Assembly: GCA_964419055.1 (NCBI GenBank)
Contig: CAYQNU010000037.1
Location: 1 to 20,381 of the forward strand
DNA from: CAYQNU01 sp964419055
GTDB taxonomy: Bacteria; Bacteroidota; Bacteroidia; Flavobacteriales_D; Parvicellaceae
Direction of reading: 5' to 3'
Length of the DNA: 20,381 nt
Translations under genes and position numbers: made by a program
Notes under the pieces: model-generated
Database searches by the model: none
Seen by the model: the letters and a program-made list of their open reading frames with translations, nothing else
Told to the model about the DNA's origin: nothing
Shown: piece by piece, positions 1-7,864 of the stretch
Position numbering within the stretch: the stretch's first letter is position 1
Layout of the letters: every line of letters begins with the position of its first letter

Positions 1-111
1 GACCTTAAAGAGTTTAATCTAAAAAATCAAGTGGAATGGAAGGTGGTCTCGATACTACTTTCTATTTTACAATCGATTTTTTTCAAAATCAATGTAAAAT
101 ATACGAAAGTC

Positions 112-129
112 TTCCGATAGCTATCGGAA
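112..129. repeat. 18-bp perfect palindrome, copy 1
   Basis: TTCCGATAGCTATCGGAA is its own reverse complement. An identical copy lies at 692-709 and a degenerate one around 367-383. It lies in a gene-free stretch dense in other small inverted repeats: ATACTT/AAGTAT with a 3-nt loop at 140-154, and TCACT/AGTGA around TCG at 169-181. What it does is unknown; a structured dispersed intergenic repeat is the simplest reading. Confidence 0.8.
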
Positions 130-167
130 CGACCTGACTATACTTCAAAAGTATCGTTGCGCGCGGA

Positions 168-220
168 GTCACTTCGAGTGATTTTCGCAATGAAATGTAG
201 AAAATTGTATCGAGAAGGTG
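168..220. repeat. 53-bp segment repeated at 560-612
   Basis: Positions 168-220 and 560-612 differ at one base. Both begin with the small hairpin TCACT-TCG-AGTGA and run into the GTATCGAGAAGG box that also opens the 159-bp repeat. The 560-612 copy is therefore a third, truncated unit of the array: its GTATCGAGAAGG box is followed by unrelated sequence instead of the rest of the unit. Confidence 0.85.
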
Positions 221-360
221 CGAGGGAAAGAAGTGGGTACGTCTTCAGTCTTGTTCTCGATACAAATTCTTGATTTTGTAGTTACTTTTCTATCAAAAAG
301 TAAACAAAATACTAAGAATTCACTCGAACTGACTGTAAGTGCTCTCATGTGCGTCAGTCA
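202..360. repeat. 159-bp direct repeat, copy 1
   Basis: Nearly identical to 405-563, with three substitutions seen by eye near the 3' end and a 203-bp offset. Inside are two inverted repeats: a perfect 12-bp stem TTGTATCGAGAA (205-216) / TTCTCGATACAA (254-265), then TTACTTTT / AAAAGTAA around a 6-nt loop. It has no open reading frame worth calling. The box GGTGCGAGGG (217-226) and the downstream TTACTTTT hairpin recur in the element at 6802-6990, so this is one member of a wider intergenic repeat family. Confidence 0.9.
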
Positions 361-404
361 TTTCGTACCGTTAGCTATCGTAGATTTCTGAAATGAAATG
401 TAAG

Positions 405-563
405 AAATTGTATCGAGAAGGTGCGAGGGAAAGAAGTGGGTACGTCTTCAGTCTTGTTCTCGATACAAATTCTTGATTTTGTAGTTACTTTTCTATCAAA
501 AAGTAAACAAAATACTAAGAATTCACTCGAACTGACCGTAAGAGCTCCCATGTGCGTCAGTCA
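405..563. repeat. 159-bp direct repeat, copy 2
   Basis: Second copy of the 202-360 unit, carrying the same 12-bp stem (408-419 with 457-468) and the same TTACTTTT hairpin. Between the copies, 361-404 differs from the spacer after copy 2: after copy 1 there is a degenerate form of the GATAGCTATC palindrome, and after copy 2 the TCACT-TCG-AGTGA hairpin. The high identity suggests recent duplication or gene conversion. Confidence 0.9.
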
Positions 564-691
564 CTTCGAGTGATTTTCGCAATGAAATGAAGAAAATTGT
601 ATCGAGAAGGTGTGTAGGATTCACTTCGTAAAGATAACTATTGTGAATGTTTTTTTTGCGATCACAGGGCTTCAGTCACTGAGCTTGTCGA

Positions 692-709
692 TTCCGATAG
701 CTATCGGAA
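692..709. repeat. 18-bp perfect palindrome, copy 2
   Basis: Identical to 112-129. It is flanked by GTCGA at 687-691 and again at 711-715, so the palindrome plus one G sits between 5-bp direct repeats. The joined flanks (CTGAGCTTGTCGA with AGCGCATGCC) resemble a continuous sequence common in flavobacterial gaps, which suggests insertion of the palindrome into an older repeat. Inference only. Confidence 0.75.
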
Positions 710-850
710 GGTCGAAGCGCATGCCAAAAGAAAAATAGAGAACTATAGAATTGCAATTTAGTTGATTTTTTTAAGAATTAATTTCTAAGGTTTAAAGCGG
801 ATAATCAAATTATTTTTTTGTGAATTTCACCATTACTGCATTTTTTAGTT

Positions 851-858
851 TAATTTTG
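851..858 (+). promoter_or_regulatory. Putative -7 box (TAATTTTG) for the first phosphoesterase
   Basis: Matches the Bacteroidota sigma-A -7 consensus TAnnTTTG exactly and ends 33 bases before the ATG at 892. A TTTG lies at 817-820 but is too far upstream (30-base spacer) for a normal -33 element, so only the -7 half is supported. Transcription would start near 865. Confidence 0.4.
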
Positions 859-891
859 TAACTAAATTATATATTTTTGAAAACACCAGTT

Positions 892-3255
892 ATGAATAGC
901 CATTCTACTAAAATTGTTTTTACCTTCCTGACCTTATTTACACTATCATTAACCATATTTGGTAACACCCGAAGATACAGACTTTCGTTGAGAGATGACC
1001 CTTCTACCACTATCGTAATAGGTTGGGAACAAAATGGAGGTTCAGGTGCTCAAGTATATTATGGGACCGTAGATCAAGGTCAAAATTGGTCTTCTTATCC
1101 GTTCTCTCACGGAGTAGATAGAAGCGTTACAGCCTCAGGAATGGACAATTCATTTGCTCGTTTAACAGGGTTATCGCCTAATACCATTTATTATTTTGTA
1201 ATTAAAGATAGTGATGGTGTAAGTCCTCGTTTTTGGTTTAAAACTACTCCGCTGGGTAACGCGATTCCGCTTTCGGTAGTTGCCGGTGGGGATAGTAGAG
1301 CTTATTTAGATGATAGTCCAAGAGAAGCCGCTAACTTAATGGTTTCAAGATTACGTCCTGATTTAGTTTTTTTTGGAGGTGATTACACTTGGTTGAGTAC
1401 AAGCATAGAATGGGGTGCTTGGATGGATGATTGGCAACTCACCACCACAGCTGATGGGAAAATGGTAGCCGGTATTTGGGAAAGAGGAAATCACGAATTG
1501 TCGGGTGGTATTGTATTTGATTTATTTGATGTACCCAATCCTAATGAATATTATGCGTTAACTATAGGTGGAAGTTTTATTCGTTTCTATACGTTGAATA
1601 CTGAAATTTCAATGTTAGGTAATCAGGCTACTTGGTTCCAAAATGACTTGATAGCCAATCACAATACTCACGATTGGAATATTGCTCAGTATCATACGTG
1701 TATGCGTCCACACACCACCGAAAAATCAAATGGTGACGAGCAGTACAATGCTTGGGCTCAATTGATTCATCAATATCGAGTTCAATTGGTTATTGAAAGT
1801 GATGCGCATGATGTTAAGACAACTTGGCCTGTAAAACCTTCTACTGGACCAAATAGTGAGGATGGTTTTGAACGTGATTCAATAAACGGTACGGTTTATA
1901 TTGGTGAAGGTTGTTGGGGAGCACCGCTAAGAACTAACGACAATGACAAATCTTGGACTCGCAATTCAGGTAGTTTTAATAGTTTTCATTGGTTAAAAAT
2001 TGGTCGTGATACTATTGAAGTAAGAACAGTGGCTACTGATAATGCCTCTTCTGTGGGCAGTGTGACCGATGCAGATCGTTTTACGCCTCCTTCTGGTATC
2101 AATATTTGGAATCCTAGCAATGGAAATGTAGTGTACATTCTCAATCAAAAGTACATTGATAGACCAGAAGTTGAAATTACTTTTCCTTTTCATCAACAGT
2201 ATTTTGCACAACCACAAAGTGTTACCATCACAGCCAATGCGAGTGATGTAAGTGGTGTCATTTCACAAGTAAAATTTTTCATTAATGATGTTCAAATTGG
2301 ACAAGATTTAACAGCACCTTATTCGCTAAATTACACCATCCCCGCTAATGGTGAATATGTAATAACAGCTTGGGCGGTCAATGGTGACGGTTGGCATAAT
2401 GTTTCTGATGATGTTAAAATTTATGCGGGTGAAGTAGAAATTACCGCTTCTTTGTTATCTAATGATGATGATGCTGAAGAAAACAAAGATGGAGGAAGTG
2501 TTGATTTAACCAGTTCTGATTTGGAACTATGTGTTGAGGATTTACTTTGGCCGTTATCAGATAATGATCAATGGGTAGGTTTACGTTTTGATGGATTGGA
2601 AATCCCAAAAAATGCGGTGATCACTTCGGCTTACATTCAATTTACCTCTGATGAAAGTCAATCAGGAGGCAGTAATTTAATTATTTATCAAGAAAACACA
2701 ACTGATGCTGCGCCTTTTGTTTCGGCACCGGCTAGTTTATCGGCACGACAAAAATTGAGTACTACCATACCTTGGGCACCCGGTAACTGGTCGAGTGATG
2801 GGGCAGGGGCAAATGAGCGAACACCCGAACTTAAAACCTTGGTGCAACAAATTGTTAACCAAGCCAATTGGAATATGGGTAACGCGATGGCTTTTTTAAT
2901 TGAAGGAACGGGAACAAAATCGGCTTATGCTCGAGATACGGACGTGGGCAAATCGGCTAAATTAATCATTAAGTTTACTCATGAAAGTCACCCAGTAGGT
3001 GTTGAAGAAAATGAAGAAACTGTTTTTACAGAAACCATTACTGTATATCCCAATCCTACCACCAACATTGTTCGTGTAGATGTGAATCACAGTAAGCCAT
3101 TTACGTTGGAAGTATATGCTTTGAACGGACAATTGGTGTATAAAGCTGCTGAACAAGTTGAAACCTCATTGATCAATTTTGAAGATTTACAATTGAAAAA
3201 AGGCGTGTACTTAATCAAAGTAGGTAACCAAACTAAAAAAGTAATTTTCCAATAA
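892..3255 (+). CDS. Secreted purple-acid-phosphatase-like metallophosphoesterase with T9SS sorting domain
   Basis: A 787-aa exported phosphoesterase, probably acting at the cell surface or outside the cell. Domains in order: signal peptide (about 1-24, ending LTIFG), purple-acid-phosphatase-type fibronectin-like domain (about 25-115), calcineurin-like catalytic domain (about 125-400), bacterial Ig-like domain (about 427-515), a jelly-roll-like domain often attached to secreted phosphoesterases (about 516-695), and a T9SS type A sorting domain (about 715-787, with VYPNP and a final KKVIFQ). Metal-site motifs are GDSR (D134), GDYTW (D164), GNHE (199-202), QYHT (H268) and SDAH (H306). The ATG at 892 is preferred over an in-frame TTG at 877 because it gives a clean signal peptide. 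The next gene is a second phosphatase 43 bp downstream with no terminator between, so the pair is probably co-transcribed. The exact substrate (phosphomonoester, diester or nucleotide) cannot be told. The metal ligands differ from classical purple acid phosphatases. Confidence 0.87.
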   Translation: MNSHSTKIVFTFLTLFTLSLTIFGNTRRYRLSLRDDPSTTIVIGWEQNGGSGAQVYYGTVDQGQNWSSYPFSHGVDRSVTASGMDNSFARLTGLSPNTIYYFVIKDSDGVSPRFWFKTTPLGNAIPLSVVAGGDSRAYLDDSPREAANLMVSRLRPDLVFFGGDYTWLSTSIEWGAWMDDWQLTTTADGKMVAGIWERGNHELSGGIVFDLFDVPNPNEYYALTIGGSFIRFYTLNTEISMLGNQATWFQNDLIANHNTHDWNIAQYHTCMRPHTTEKSNGDEQYNAWAQLIHQYRVQLVIESDAHDVKTTWPVKPSTGPNSEDGFERDSINGTVYIGEGCWGAPLRTNDNDKSWTRNSGSFNSFHWLKIGRDTIEVRTVATDNASSVGSVTDADRFTPPSGINIWNPSNGNVVYILNQKYIDRPEVEITFPFHQQYFAQPQSVTITANASDVSGVISQVKFFINDVQIGQDLTAPYSLNYTIPANGEYVITAWAVNGDGWHNVSDDVKIYAGEVEITASLLSNDDDAEENKDGGSVDLTSSDLELCVEDLLWPLSDNDQWVGLRFDGLEIPKNAVITSAYIQFTSDESQSGGSNLIIYQENTTDAAPFVSAPASLSARQKLSTTIPWAPGNWSSDGAGANERTPELKTLVQQIVNQANWNMGNAMAFLIEGTGTKSAYARDTDVGKSAKLIIKFTHESHPVGVEENEETVFTETITVYPNPTTNIVRVDVNHSKPFTLEVYALNGQLVYKAAEQVETSLINFEDLQLKKGVYLIKVGNQTKKVIFQ

Positions 3256-3298
3256 TATCCTAACCTAACCTAATCTAACACTATTCTATCTACAAACT

Positions 3299-5149
3299 AT
3301 GAAAAAAAATCTTGTAACCCTTTGTTTACTTGTTGTTAGTTCCATTTCGTTTGCTCAACAAAATTTTCCAAGAGAAAAACTGGAAACACATTTAGCACCC
3401 TTTTATCACGGTGTTGCTTCTGGAGATCCACTTTCGGATAGAGTAATGCTTTGGACACGAATAACAGAAGATACCTTAACTACCGCTTCTACTACCATTC
3501 AATGGCGTATTGCCACTGATACCAGCATGTTGAATGTGGTTAGTTCTGGTTCAGGACAGTGTACTGCTGCAAAAGATTGGACTTTTAAAGTAGACGCTAC
3601 AGGTCTGCAAGCCAATACTTGGTATTATTATGATTTTTTTGCATTGGGAAAATACTCCTTGCGTGGTAGAACAAAAACGTTACCCGTTGGTGATATTGAC
3701 AGTGTGAGATTGGGAGTAGTATCTTGTTCAAATTTCGAACATGGGTATTTTGGTTCCTATAGATTGATGGCTCAACGCAATGATATTGATTGTATTTTGC
3801 ATCTTGGAGATTATATTTACGAGTATGAAGTAGGTGGCTATTCTGCTAACATTTCGGGACGTGAAAACGAACCTACCAATGAAATCATTACCCTAGAAGA
3901 TTACCGAATTCGCCATTCGCACTACAAATTAGATAATGATTTAAGAGCTGTTCATCAACAATATCCCTTTATCAATGTTTGGGATGATCACGAATCAGCC
4001 AACGATAGTTACCGCGATGGTGCAGGTAATCATACACCCGGAACTGAAGGCGATTGGACCGATCGTAAATCGTATGCCCAACAAGCGTATTTTGAATGGT
4101 TGCCTATTAGAGAGATAGCACCTGGTTCGGTAAGTATTTACAGAGATTTTCAATTCGGTGATTTAATCAATTTAGTGATGTTAGATACCCGTTTGGAAGA
4201 TCGTGATGAACAAGTAGGGGCCACTTCATCTGCTGTTGATGATCCTACAAGAACCTTATTAGGACCTGTTCAATATGCGTGGGCAACTAACAAATTGGAT
4301 AATTCAACTGCACGTTGGAACATTTTGGGTCAACAAGTTATGATGGCACCATTAGAAATATTTGGTATCCCTGCCAATGCCGATCAGTGGGATGGATATG
4401 CTTATGAAAGAGGGGAGTTATTGGATTTTGTACAAACGAACAATGTCAATAATTTTGTTGTTTTAACTGGTGATATACACACATCTTGGGTAAATGATAT
4501 ACCTAATGGTTCTTACAATTCATCTAATTGCACGGGATCAGTAGGAGTGGAGTTTGTAATGACCAGTGTAACTTCAACAAGCTTCTTAACTTTTTCTGTG
4601 GGAACCAGTTTAATTTCTACTATGAATCCACATATGAGCTACATTGATTTAGCATCACGCGGATATGGTATTTTAAACATTACAAAAGCGCGCACTCAAA
4701 TGGATTATTATTATTTGAACGATGTTGAAGATGCTAATACGCAAGGCTTTTTTGCACAAGGTTATTATGTGAATAATAATGAAAAATGTGCGCAACAAGC
4801 TTCTAGTTTTACTTCTCGTCCGGGAACTGCACCTATTTTAGCTCCAGCTTTGCCGATTTCACTTTCGGCTCAAATTCCAGAATATACCAATGACTTTTTG
4901 ATTTTTGGTGCTTATCCAAATCCAGTTGAGGACAATGTTACGTTGCAAGTGTATTCTAATGGAAGCGAAGAGATTAAAATGAGTGTTTATAGTATTTCAG
5001 GGCAATTGATTTTTAGCGAAATGATTACGACTTTCACTAAAGGAATCAATTATGCTCAATTAGACCTGTCAACGGTAGCCATTGGAACGTACAGTATTGT
5101 TTTAGAAACCAGCGATTACAAAGCTTCGAAAACTATTGTTAAAAGATAA
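3299..5149 (+). CDS. PhoD-like alkaline phosphatase/phosphodiesterase with T9SS sorting domain
   Basis: A 616-aa secreted enzyme of the PhoD family, Ca/Fe-dependent phosphatases that release phosphate from mono- and diesters. A signal peptide (about 1-19, ending SISFA) precedes the N-terminal PhoD signature HGVASGDPLSDRVMLWTR. Catalytic-site motifs are SCSN (C143, the Fe-ligand cysteine position), LGDYIYEYE (D171), WDDHE (228-232) and LTGDIHTSW (D392, H394). The last ~75 residues form a T9SS type A sorting domain (AYPNP, GTYSIVLE, ending KTIVKR). Its ATG follows the upstream phosphoesterase by 43 bp and its 3' end meets a strong terminator, so the two enzymes look like an operon for scavenging organic phosphate. 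No Pho-box-like repeat was recognised. Family assignment is firm; the natural substrate is not. Confidence 0.93.
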   Translation: MKKNLVTLCLLVVSSISFAQQNFPREKLETHLAPFYHGVASGDPLSDRVMLWTRITEDTLTTASTTIQWRIATDTSMLNVVSSGSGQCTAAKDWTFKVDATGLQANTWYYYDFFALGKYSLRGRTKTLPVGDIDSVRLGVVSCSNFEHGYFGSYRLMAQRNDIDCILHLGDYIYEYEVGGYSANISGRENEPTNEIITLEDYRIRHSHYKLDNDLRAVHQQYPFINVWDDHESANDSYRDGAGNHTPGTEGDWTDRKSYAQQAYFEWLPIREIAPGSVSIYRDFQFGDLINLVMLDTRLEDRDEQVGATSSAVDDPTRTLLGPVQYAWATNKLDNSTARWNILGQQVMMAPLEIFGIPANADQWDGYAYERGELLDFVQTNNVNNFVVLTGDIHTSWVNDIPNGSYNSSNCTGSVGVEFVMTSVTSTSFLTFSVGTSLISTMNPHMSYIDLASRGYGILNITKARTQMDYYYLNDVEDANTQGFFAQGYYVNNNEKCAQQASSFTSRPGTAPILAPALPISLSAQIPEYTNDFLIFGAYPNPVEDNVTLQVYSNGSEEIKMSVYSISGQLIFSEMITTFTKGINYAQLDLSTVAIGTYSIVLETSDYKASKTIVKR

Positions 5150-5166
5150 TTCGATTTATATTTCAT

Positions 5167-5201
5167 AAAAAAAGTCCAAGCAGCATTGTTTGGACTTTTT
5201 T
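5167..5201. terminator. Bidirectional rho-independent terminator
   Basis: AGTCCAA (5173-5179) and TTGGACT (5190-5196) form a stem with a run of A before it and a run of T after it, so it can end transcription both from the phosphatase pair (+) and from the HMG-CoA reductase gene (-). It lies between the two convergent stops. Confidence 0.85.
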
Positions 5202-5246
5202 GTTTTATGAAAAACGATTATTAGTAGCGTTTTAATTCTTTAAGAG

Positions 5247-6587
5247 TTACGAATGCACTTTATTCTCTATACCTCTTTTTTCACAGAAATAATTTACCAC
5301 ATCTTTGTGAGCTACTACCTTATCGGCAAAATAGGCTTGAATTTCCACTTTTTCTTCTTCAGTTGCTCCCAATTGGTTTAAAATATTCAATAAGTGCATT
5401 TTCATATGTCCTTTTTGAATCCCGGTGGTTACCAACGATCGAATAGCACCAAAATTTTGAGCTAAACCAACAGTTGCTGTGATTTTCATCAATTCTTCTG
5501 CATTTGGGTTGCCCAATAATTTATGCGCAAATTTCACCATAGGATGCAATGCCGTTAAACCTCCTACTGTGCCTAAGGCCATAGGAACTTCAATCCAAAA
5601 ACGGAAAATTCCGTCTTTAATTTCAACCTTGGTTAAACTTCTGTATTGTCCATCGCGTGAAGCATAGGTATGTCCACAAGCTTCAACAGCTCTAAAATCA
5701 TTTCCTGTAGCGATTACCACAGAGTCAATTCCATTGAATATTCCTTTATTATGTGTGGTGGCTCTATACGGTTCAATAGTAGCTACATGTATAGCCTGTT
5801 CAAACTTTTCACAGAATTTATCGGCAGACATATCTGTTCCTTCCACCAATTGTTCAATTGGACAACTAACTTCACTAACCACTACGCATTCTGGAGTGAA
5901 ATTAGAAAGAATACACATAATAATATTTACGTTTTTCTCTTTCTCCGTTAGTTCATTATCCGTAGCCAAGTTGTGCTGTAAAATCTTAGAAAATTCTTCC
6001 AAACAACTGTTGATGAAATTGGCACCCATAGAGTCACAGGTTTCAAAGCGAGCCATCAATTGAAAATAATTAGGTTCTAAATCTGATTTATTCACCAATT
6101 CAATACTCAAAATACCACCACCTCTGGCTCTCATATTGGCAGTAAGTTCTGCAGTACCTGTAAAATACGTTTCTTTCGTTCTGTTGAAATTATTCAACAA
6201 CTTTTGATAATCCCCGTGCCAAGCAAAATGTACGTGCCCCATTTTGATCATCGATTTAACATGGCTTTTAAACCCACCTCTATTCAGCCAAAAAGTAGCT
6301 GATTTGGCAGCAGCTGCTACTACTGAACTTTCTTCAATAGCCATTGGAATACAGTAGATTTTATCGTTGATTTTAAAGTTTGGAGCAATACCCAATGGTA
6401 TATAAAAATTAGTGATGGTGTTTTCAATGAATTCATCGTGTAATTTTTGAACATCAGCATCGTTGTGCCAATACGATTTCAAAAAATCAACAACACTTTC
6501 ATCGTTGTTTAAATAGGTTCTTACGATCCATTCAATTTTAGCTTCTTTTGAAAGTTTGCTAAAACCCTGTATTATTTTATCACTCAT
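5247..6587 (-). CDS. mvaA: Hydroxymethylglutaryl-CoA reductase, class II
   Basis: A 446-aa cytosolic enzyme that interconverts HMG-CoA and mevalonate with NAD(P)H, the committed step of the mevalonate route to isoprenoids. Class II hallmarks are visible: the catalytic Glu region PMAIEESSVVAAAAK (E85/E86), DSMGAN (185-190), catalytic Lys in THNKGI (K281), Asp in GNDFRAVEA (D297), the dinucleotide-site GTVGG (339-343) and catalytic His in GIQKGHM (H394). Length fits class II enzymes, and there is no membrane domain. The ATG at 6587 is preceded 21 bases upstream by a TAACTTTG -7 box. It is a single-gene unit here, ending at the shared terminator. Flavobacteria commonly use the mevalonate pathway, so the biosynthetic direction is expected even though class II enzymes were first described as catabolic. 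Confidence 0.95.
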   Translation of the reverse strand: MSDKIIQGFSKLSKEAKIEWIVRTYLNNDESVVDFLKSYWHNDADVQKLHDEFIENTITNFYIPLGIAPNFKINDKIYCIPMAIEESSVVAAAAKSATFWLNRGGFKSHVKSMIKMGHVHFAWHGDYQKLLNNFNRTKETYFTGTAELTANMRARGGGILSIELVNKSDLEPNYFQLMARFETCDSMGANFINSCLEEFSKILQHNLATDNELTEKEKNVNIIMCILSNFTPECVVVSEVSCPIEQLVEGTDMSADKFCEKFEQAIHVATIEPYRATTHNKGIFNGIDSVVIATGNDFRAVEACGHTYASRDGQYRSLTKVEIKDGIFRFWIEVPMALGTVGGLTALHPMVKFAHKLLGNPNAEELMKITATVGLAQNFGAIRSLVTTGIQKGHMKMHLLNILNQLGATEEEKVEIQAYFADKVVAHKDVVNYFCEKRGIENKVHS

Positions 6588-6608
6588 CGTTCTAATGTAT
6601 TAAAGTTG

Positions 6609-6616
6609 CAAAGTTA
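6609..6616 (-). promoter_or_regulatory. Putative -7 box (TAACTTTG) for HMG-CoA reductase
   Basis: Read on the minus strand, this is an exact TAnnTTTG match 21 bases before the ATG, giving a short leader as is usual in Bacteroidota. No convincing -33 TTTG is found at the expected distance. Confidence 0.4.
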
Positions 6617-6711
6617 GGTTATAAACCCATAACTCTCCATTTTGTTTAATAGTATTCGTGGAATTCTAAAAAATGTTAAGAATTAAAAGTCTTCGACCAA
6701 CAAAAACCCAT

Positions 6712-6719
6712 TAATTTTG
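6712..6719 (+). promoter_or_regulatory. Possible -7 box (TAATTTTG) far upstream of the DUF2520 gene
   Basis: Exact TAnnTTTG match on the plus strand, but no clear -33 element and no gene for about 350 bases. If used, the DUF2520-kdsC transcript would start near 6726 and carry the 6802-6990 structured repeat in its 5' leader. It may equally be a chance match in AT-rich DNA. Confidence 0.2.
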
Positions 6720-6801
6720 TAGAGGAATTTATAAAAAATAATACGCCATTTGAAAAACGTTTTAATGAAAAAATGATACAGATTTGATACTATGTAATTT
6801 A

Positions 6802-6990
6802 GAAGGGTGCGAGGGCTTTGACGATTTTGCGCGAAAACTTTAGTTTCAATCTAGCGATTAAAATTAAAAAACTGATTAAATCGCAGCAGGTCGGCACTGC
6901 AAGCGTGGTACTAGCGAAAAGACCTGCGAAAGATTTGGTAAATCGTCTAGATTTTTTGGTTACTTTTTTATCATGAAAAAAGTAACAAAG
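6802..6990. repeat. Structured intergenic repeat with nested inverted repeats
   Basis: The element opens with AGAAGGGTGCGAGGG, close to the AGAAGGTGCGAGGG of the 159-bp repeats. It has an outer imperfect stem (AATCTAGCGATT near 6849 with AATCGTCTAGATT near 6941), an inner stem GCAGGTC (6886-6892) / GACCTGC (6921-6927), and a closing perfect 11-bp hairpin GTTACTTTTTT (6959-6969) / AAAAAAGTAAC (6976-6986). The last hairpin corresponds to the TTACTTTT hairpin of the 159-bp repeat, while the middle differs. No coding potential was seen. This accounts for most of the gene-free stretch 6588-7075. The final hairpin lacks a GC-rich stem, so a terminator role is unlikely. Confidence 0.75.
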
Positions 6991-7075
6991 AAAAATAATT
7001 TACACCATCAATTTAGTAATAAAATTTTATTGAAATAACTTATAGGAATGGTAAAACTCAAAAGAAACTTAAGCA

Positions 7076-7864
7076 ATGAATAACTATAAAATCGGCATAA
7101 TTGGAGCGGGTAATGTGGCACATCAACTCGTTTCTGTATTCGATTCGTTGGGTTTTGAAATCAGTTGGATTTGGAACAGAACTATTGATAAAGCAAACGA
7201 ATTGGCACAACCAGTAGGCGCCACCCCGATATCAAAACTATTGGCACAGGATGTCGATAACACCATCATTTTTGTAGCAGTAAGTGATGATGCCATTTTG
7301 CCTATTGTCCAATCGAGAACCTGGAAAGGTGCTTACATTGTGCATACTTCGGGTAGTTTCGATTCAGCGCAATTGCAGCCTTATTGTGAATTTTATGGTG
7401 CATTCTATCCTTTTCAAACCCTAAGAAAAGAAATTGAAGTAGATTGGGAAAAGATTCCTATTTTTTTGGAAGCAAATAATCAAGAGGTACTTTCAACATT
7501 GGTAGGCATTGCTGAAATCTGTTCAGATACCATTTCCTACAAAACTTCTGAAGAACGCAAAAAGCTTCATCTGGCAGGTGTAATCACTAATAATTTTATT
7601 TATTATCTGATGCGATCAGTACGAAGTTTTTGTGAAAAGGAAGCCCTTAGTTTTGAAGAAGTATTTCCACTTTTCGAACAAACAGCCATGCTTACATTCA
7701 ATAATGAAACGGATTTACAAACGGGTCCTGCCAAAAGAGGGGATCTTCAAACTATGGAAAAACATGTGGAAATGTTAGCGCATTCTCCTCATTTACAACA
7801 ATTATATAGACAACTTTCACAATCCATTTATCAAAATTATTATGAAAAAAAACTCGAATTATAA
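7076..7864 (+). CDS. Rossmann-fold DUF2520 protein (putative NAD(P)-binding oxidoreductase)
   Basis: A 262-aa soluble protein. The N-terminus has a dinucleotide-binding loop IGIIGAGNVAHQL (GAGNVA about 10-15), followed by a Rossmann domain with HTSGS near residue 90 and an all-helical C-terminal half beginning around LHLAGVITNNF. This is the DUF2520 architecture, similar to F420-dependent NADP oxidoreductases and ketopantoate-reductase-like proteins; the substrate is unknown. Its last 23 bases overlap the next gene, so the two are translationally coupled. DUF2520 and KdsC-type genes are, as I recall, often adjacent in Flavobacteria, which suggests a link to envelope biosynthesis, but this is inference. 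The ATG at 7076 places the glycine-rich loop where expected. Confidence 0.85.
   Translation: MNNYKIGIIGAGNVAHQLVSVFDSLGFEISWIWNRTIDKANELAQPVGATPISKLLAQDVDNTIIFVAVSDDAILPIVQSRTWKGAYIVHTSGSFDSAQLQPYCEFYGAFYPFQTLRKEIEVDWEKIPIFLEANNQEVLSTLVGIAEICSDTISYKTSEERKKLHLAGVITNNFIYYLMRSVRSFCEKEALSFEEVFPLFEQTAMLTFNNETDLQTGPAKRGDLQTMEKHVEMLAHSPHLQQLYRQLSQSIYQNYYEKKLEL

Noticed and set aside
1..60. Degraded further copy of the 159-bp repeat at the left edge (TCTCGATAC, then T-rich and A-rich stretches)
   Set aside because: Only about 9 bases match exactly; the rest is similar just in composition, so it cannot be told from chance.
112..612. CRISPR-like array in the first gap
   Set aside because: The repeat unit is 159 bp with internal stems and only two full copies at unequal spacing; there are no short regular repeats with unique spacers and no cas gene.
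877..891. In-frame TTG start 15 bases upstream of the first phosphoesterase ATG
   Set aside because: It adds five residues before a good signal peptide. The ATG at 892 gives a standard signal peptide and a normal leader after the -7 box.
3259..3279. Telomere-like CCTAA repeats between the two phosphatase genes
   Set aside because: Only about four imperfect units, in a short inter-gene gap; low-complexity sequence is sufficient explanation.
5734..6063. 109-codon open frame antisense to the HMG-CoA reductase gene
   Set aside because: It lies fully opposite a clearly conserved enzyme, has no recognisable domain and no promoter-like box; a shadow of the real gene.
7018..7031. Palindrome AATAAAATTTTATT upstream of the DUF2520 gene
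   Set aside because: Composed only of A and T in AT-rich DNA; expected by chance.
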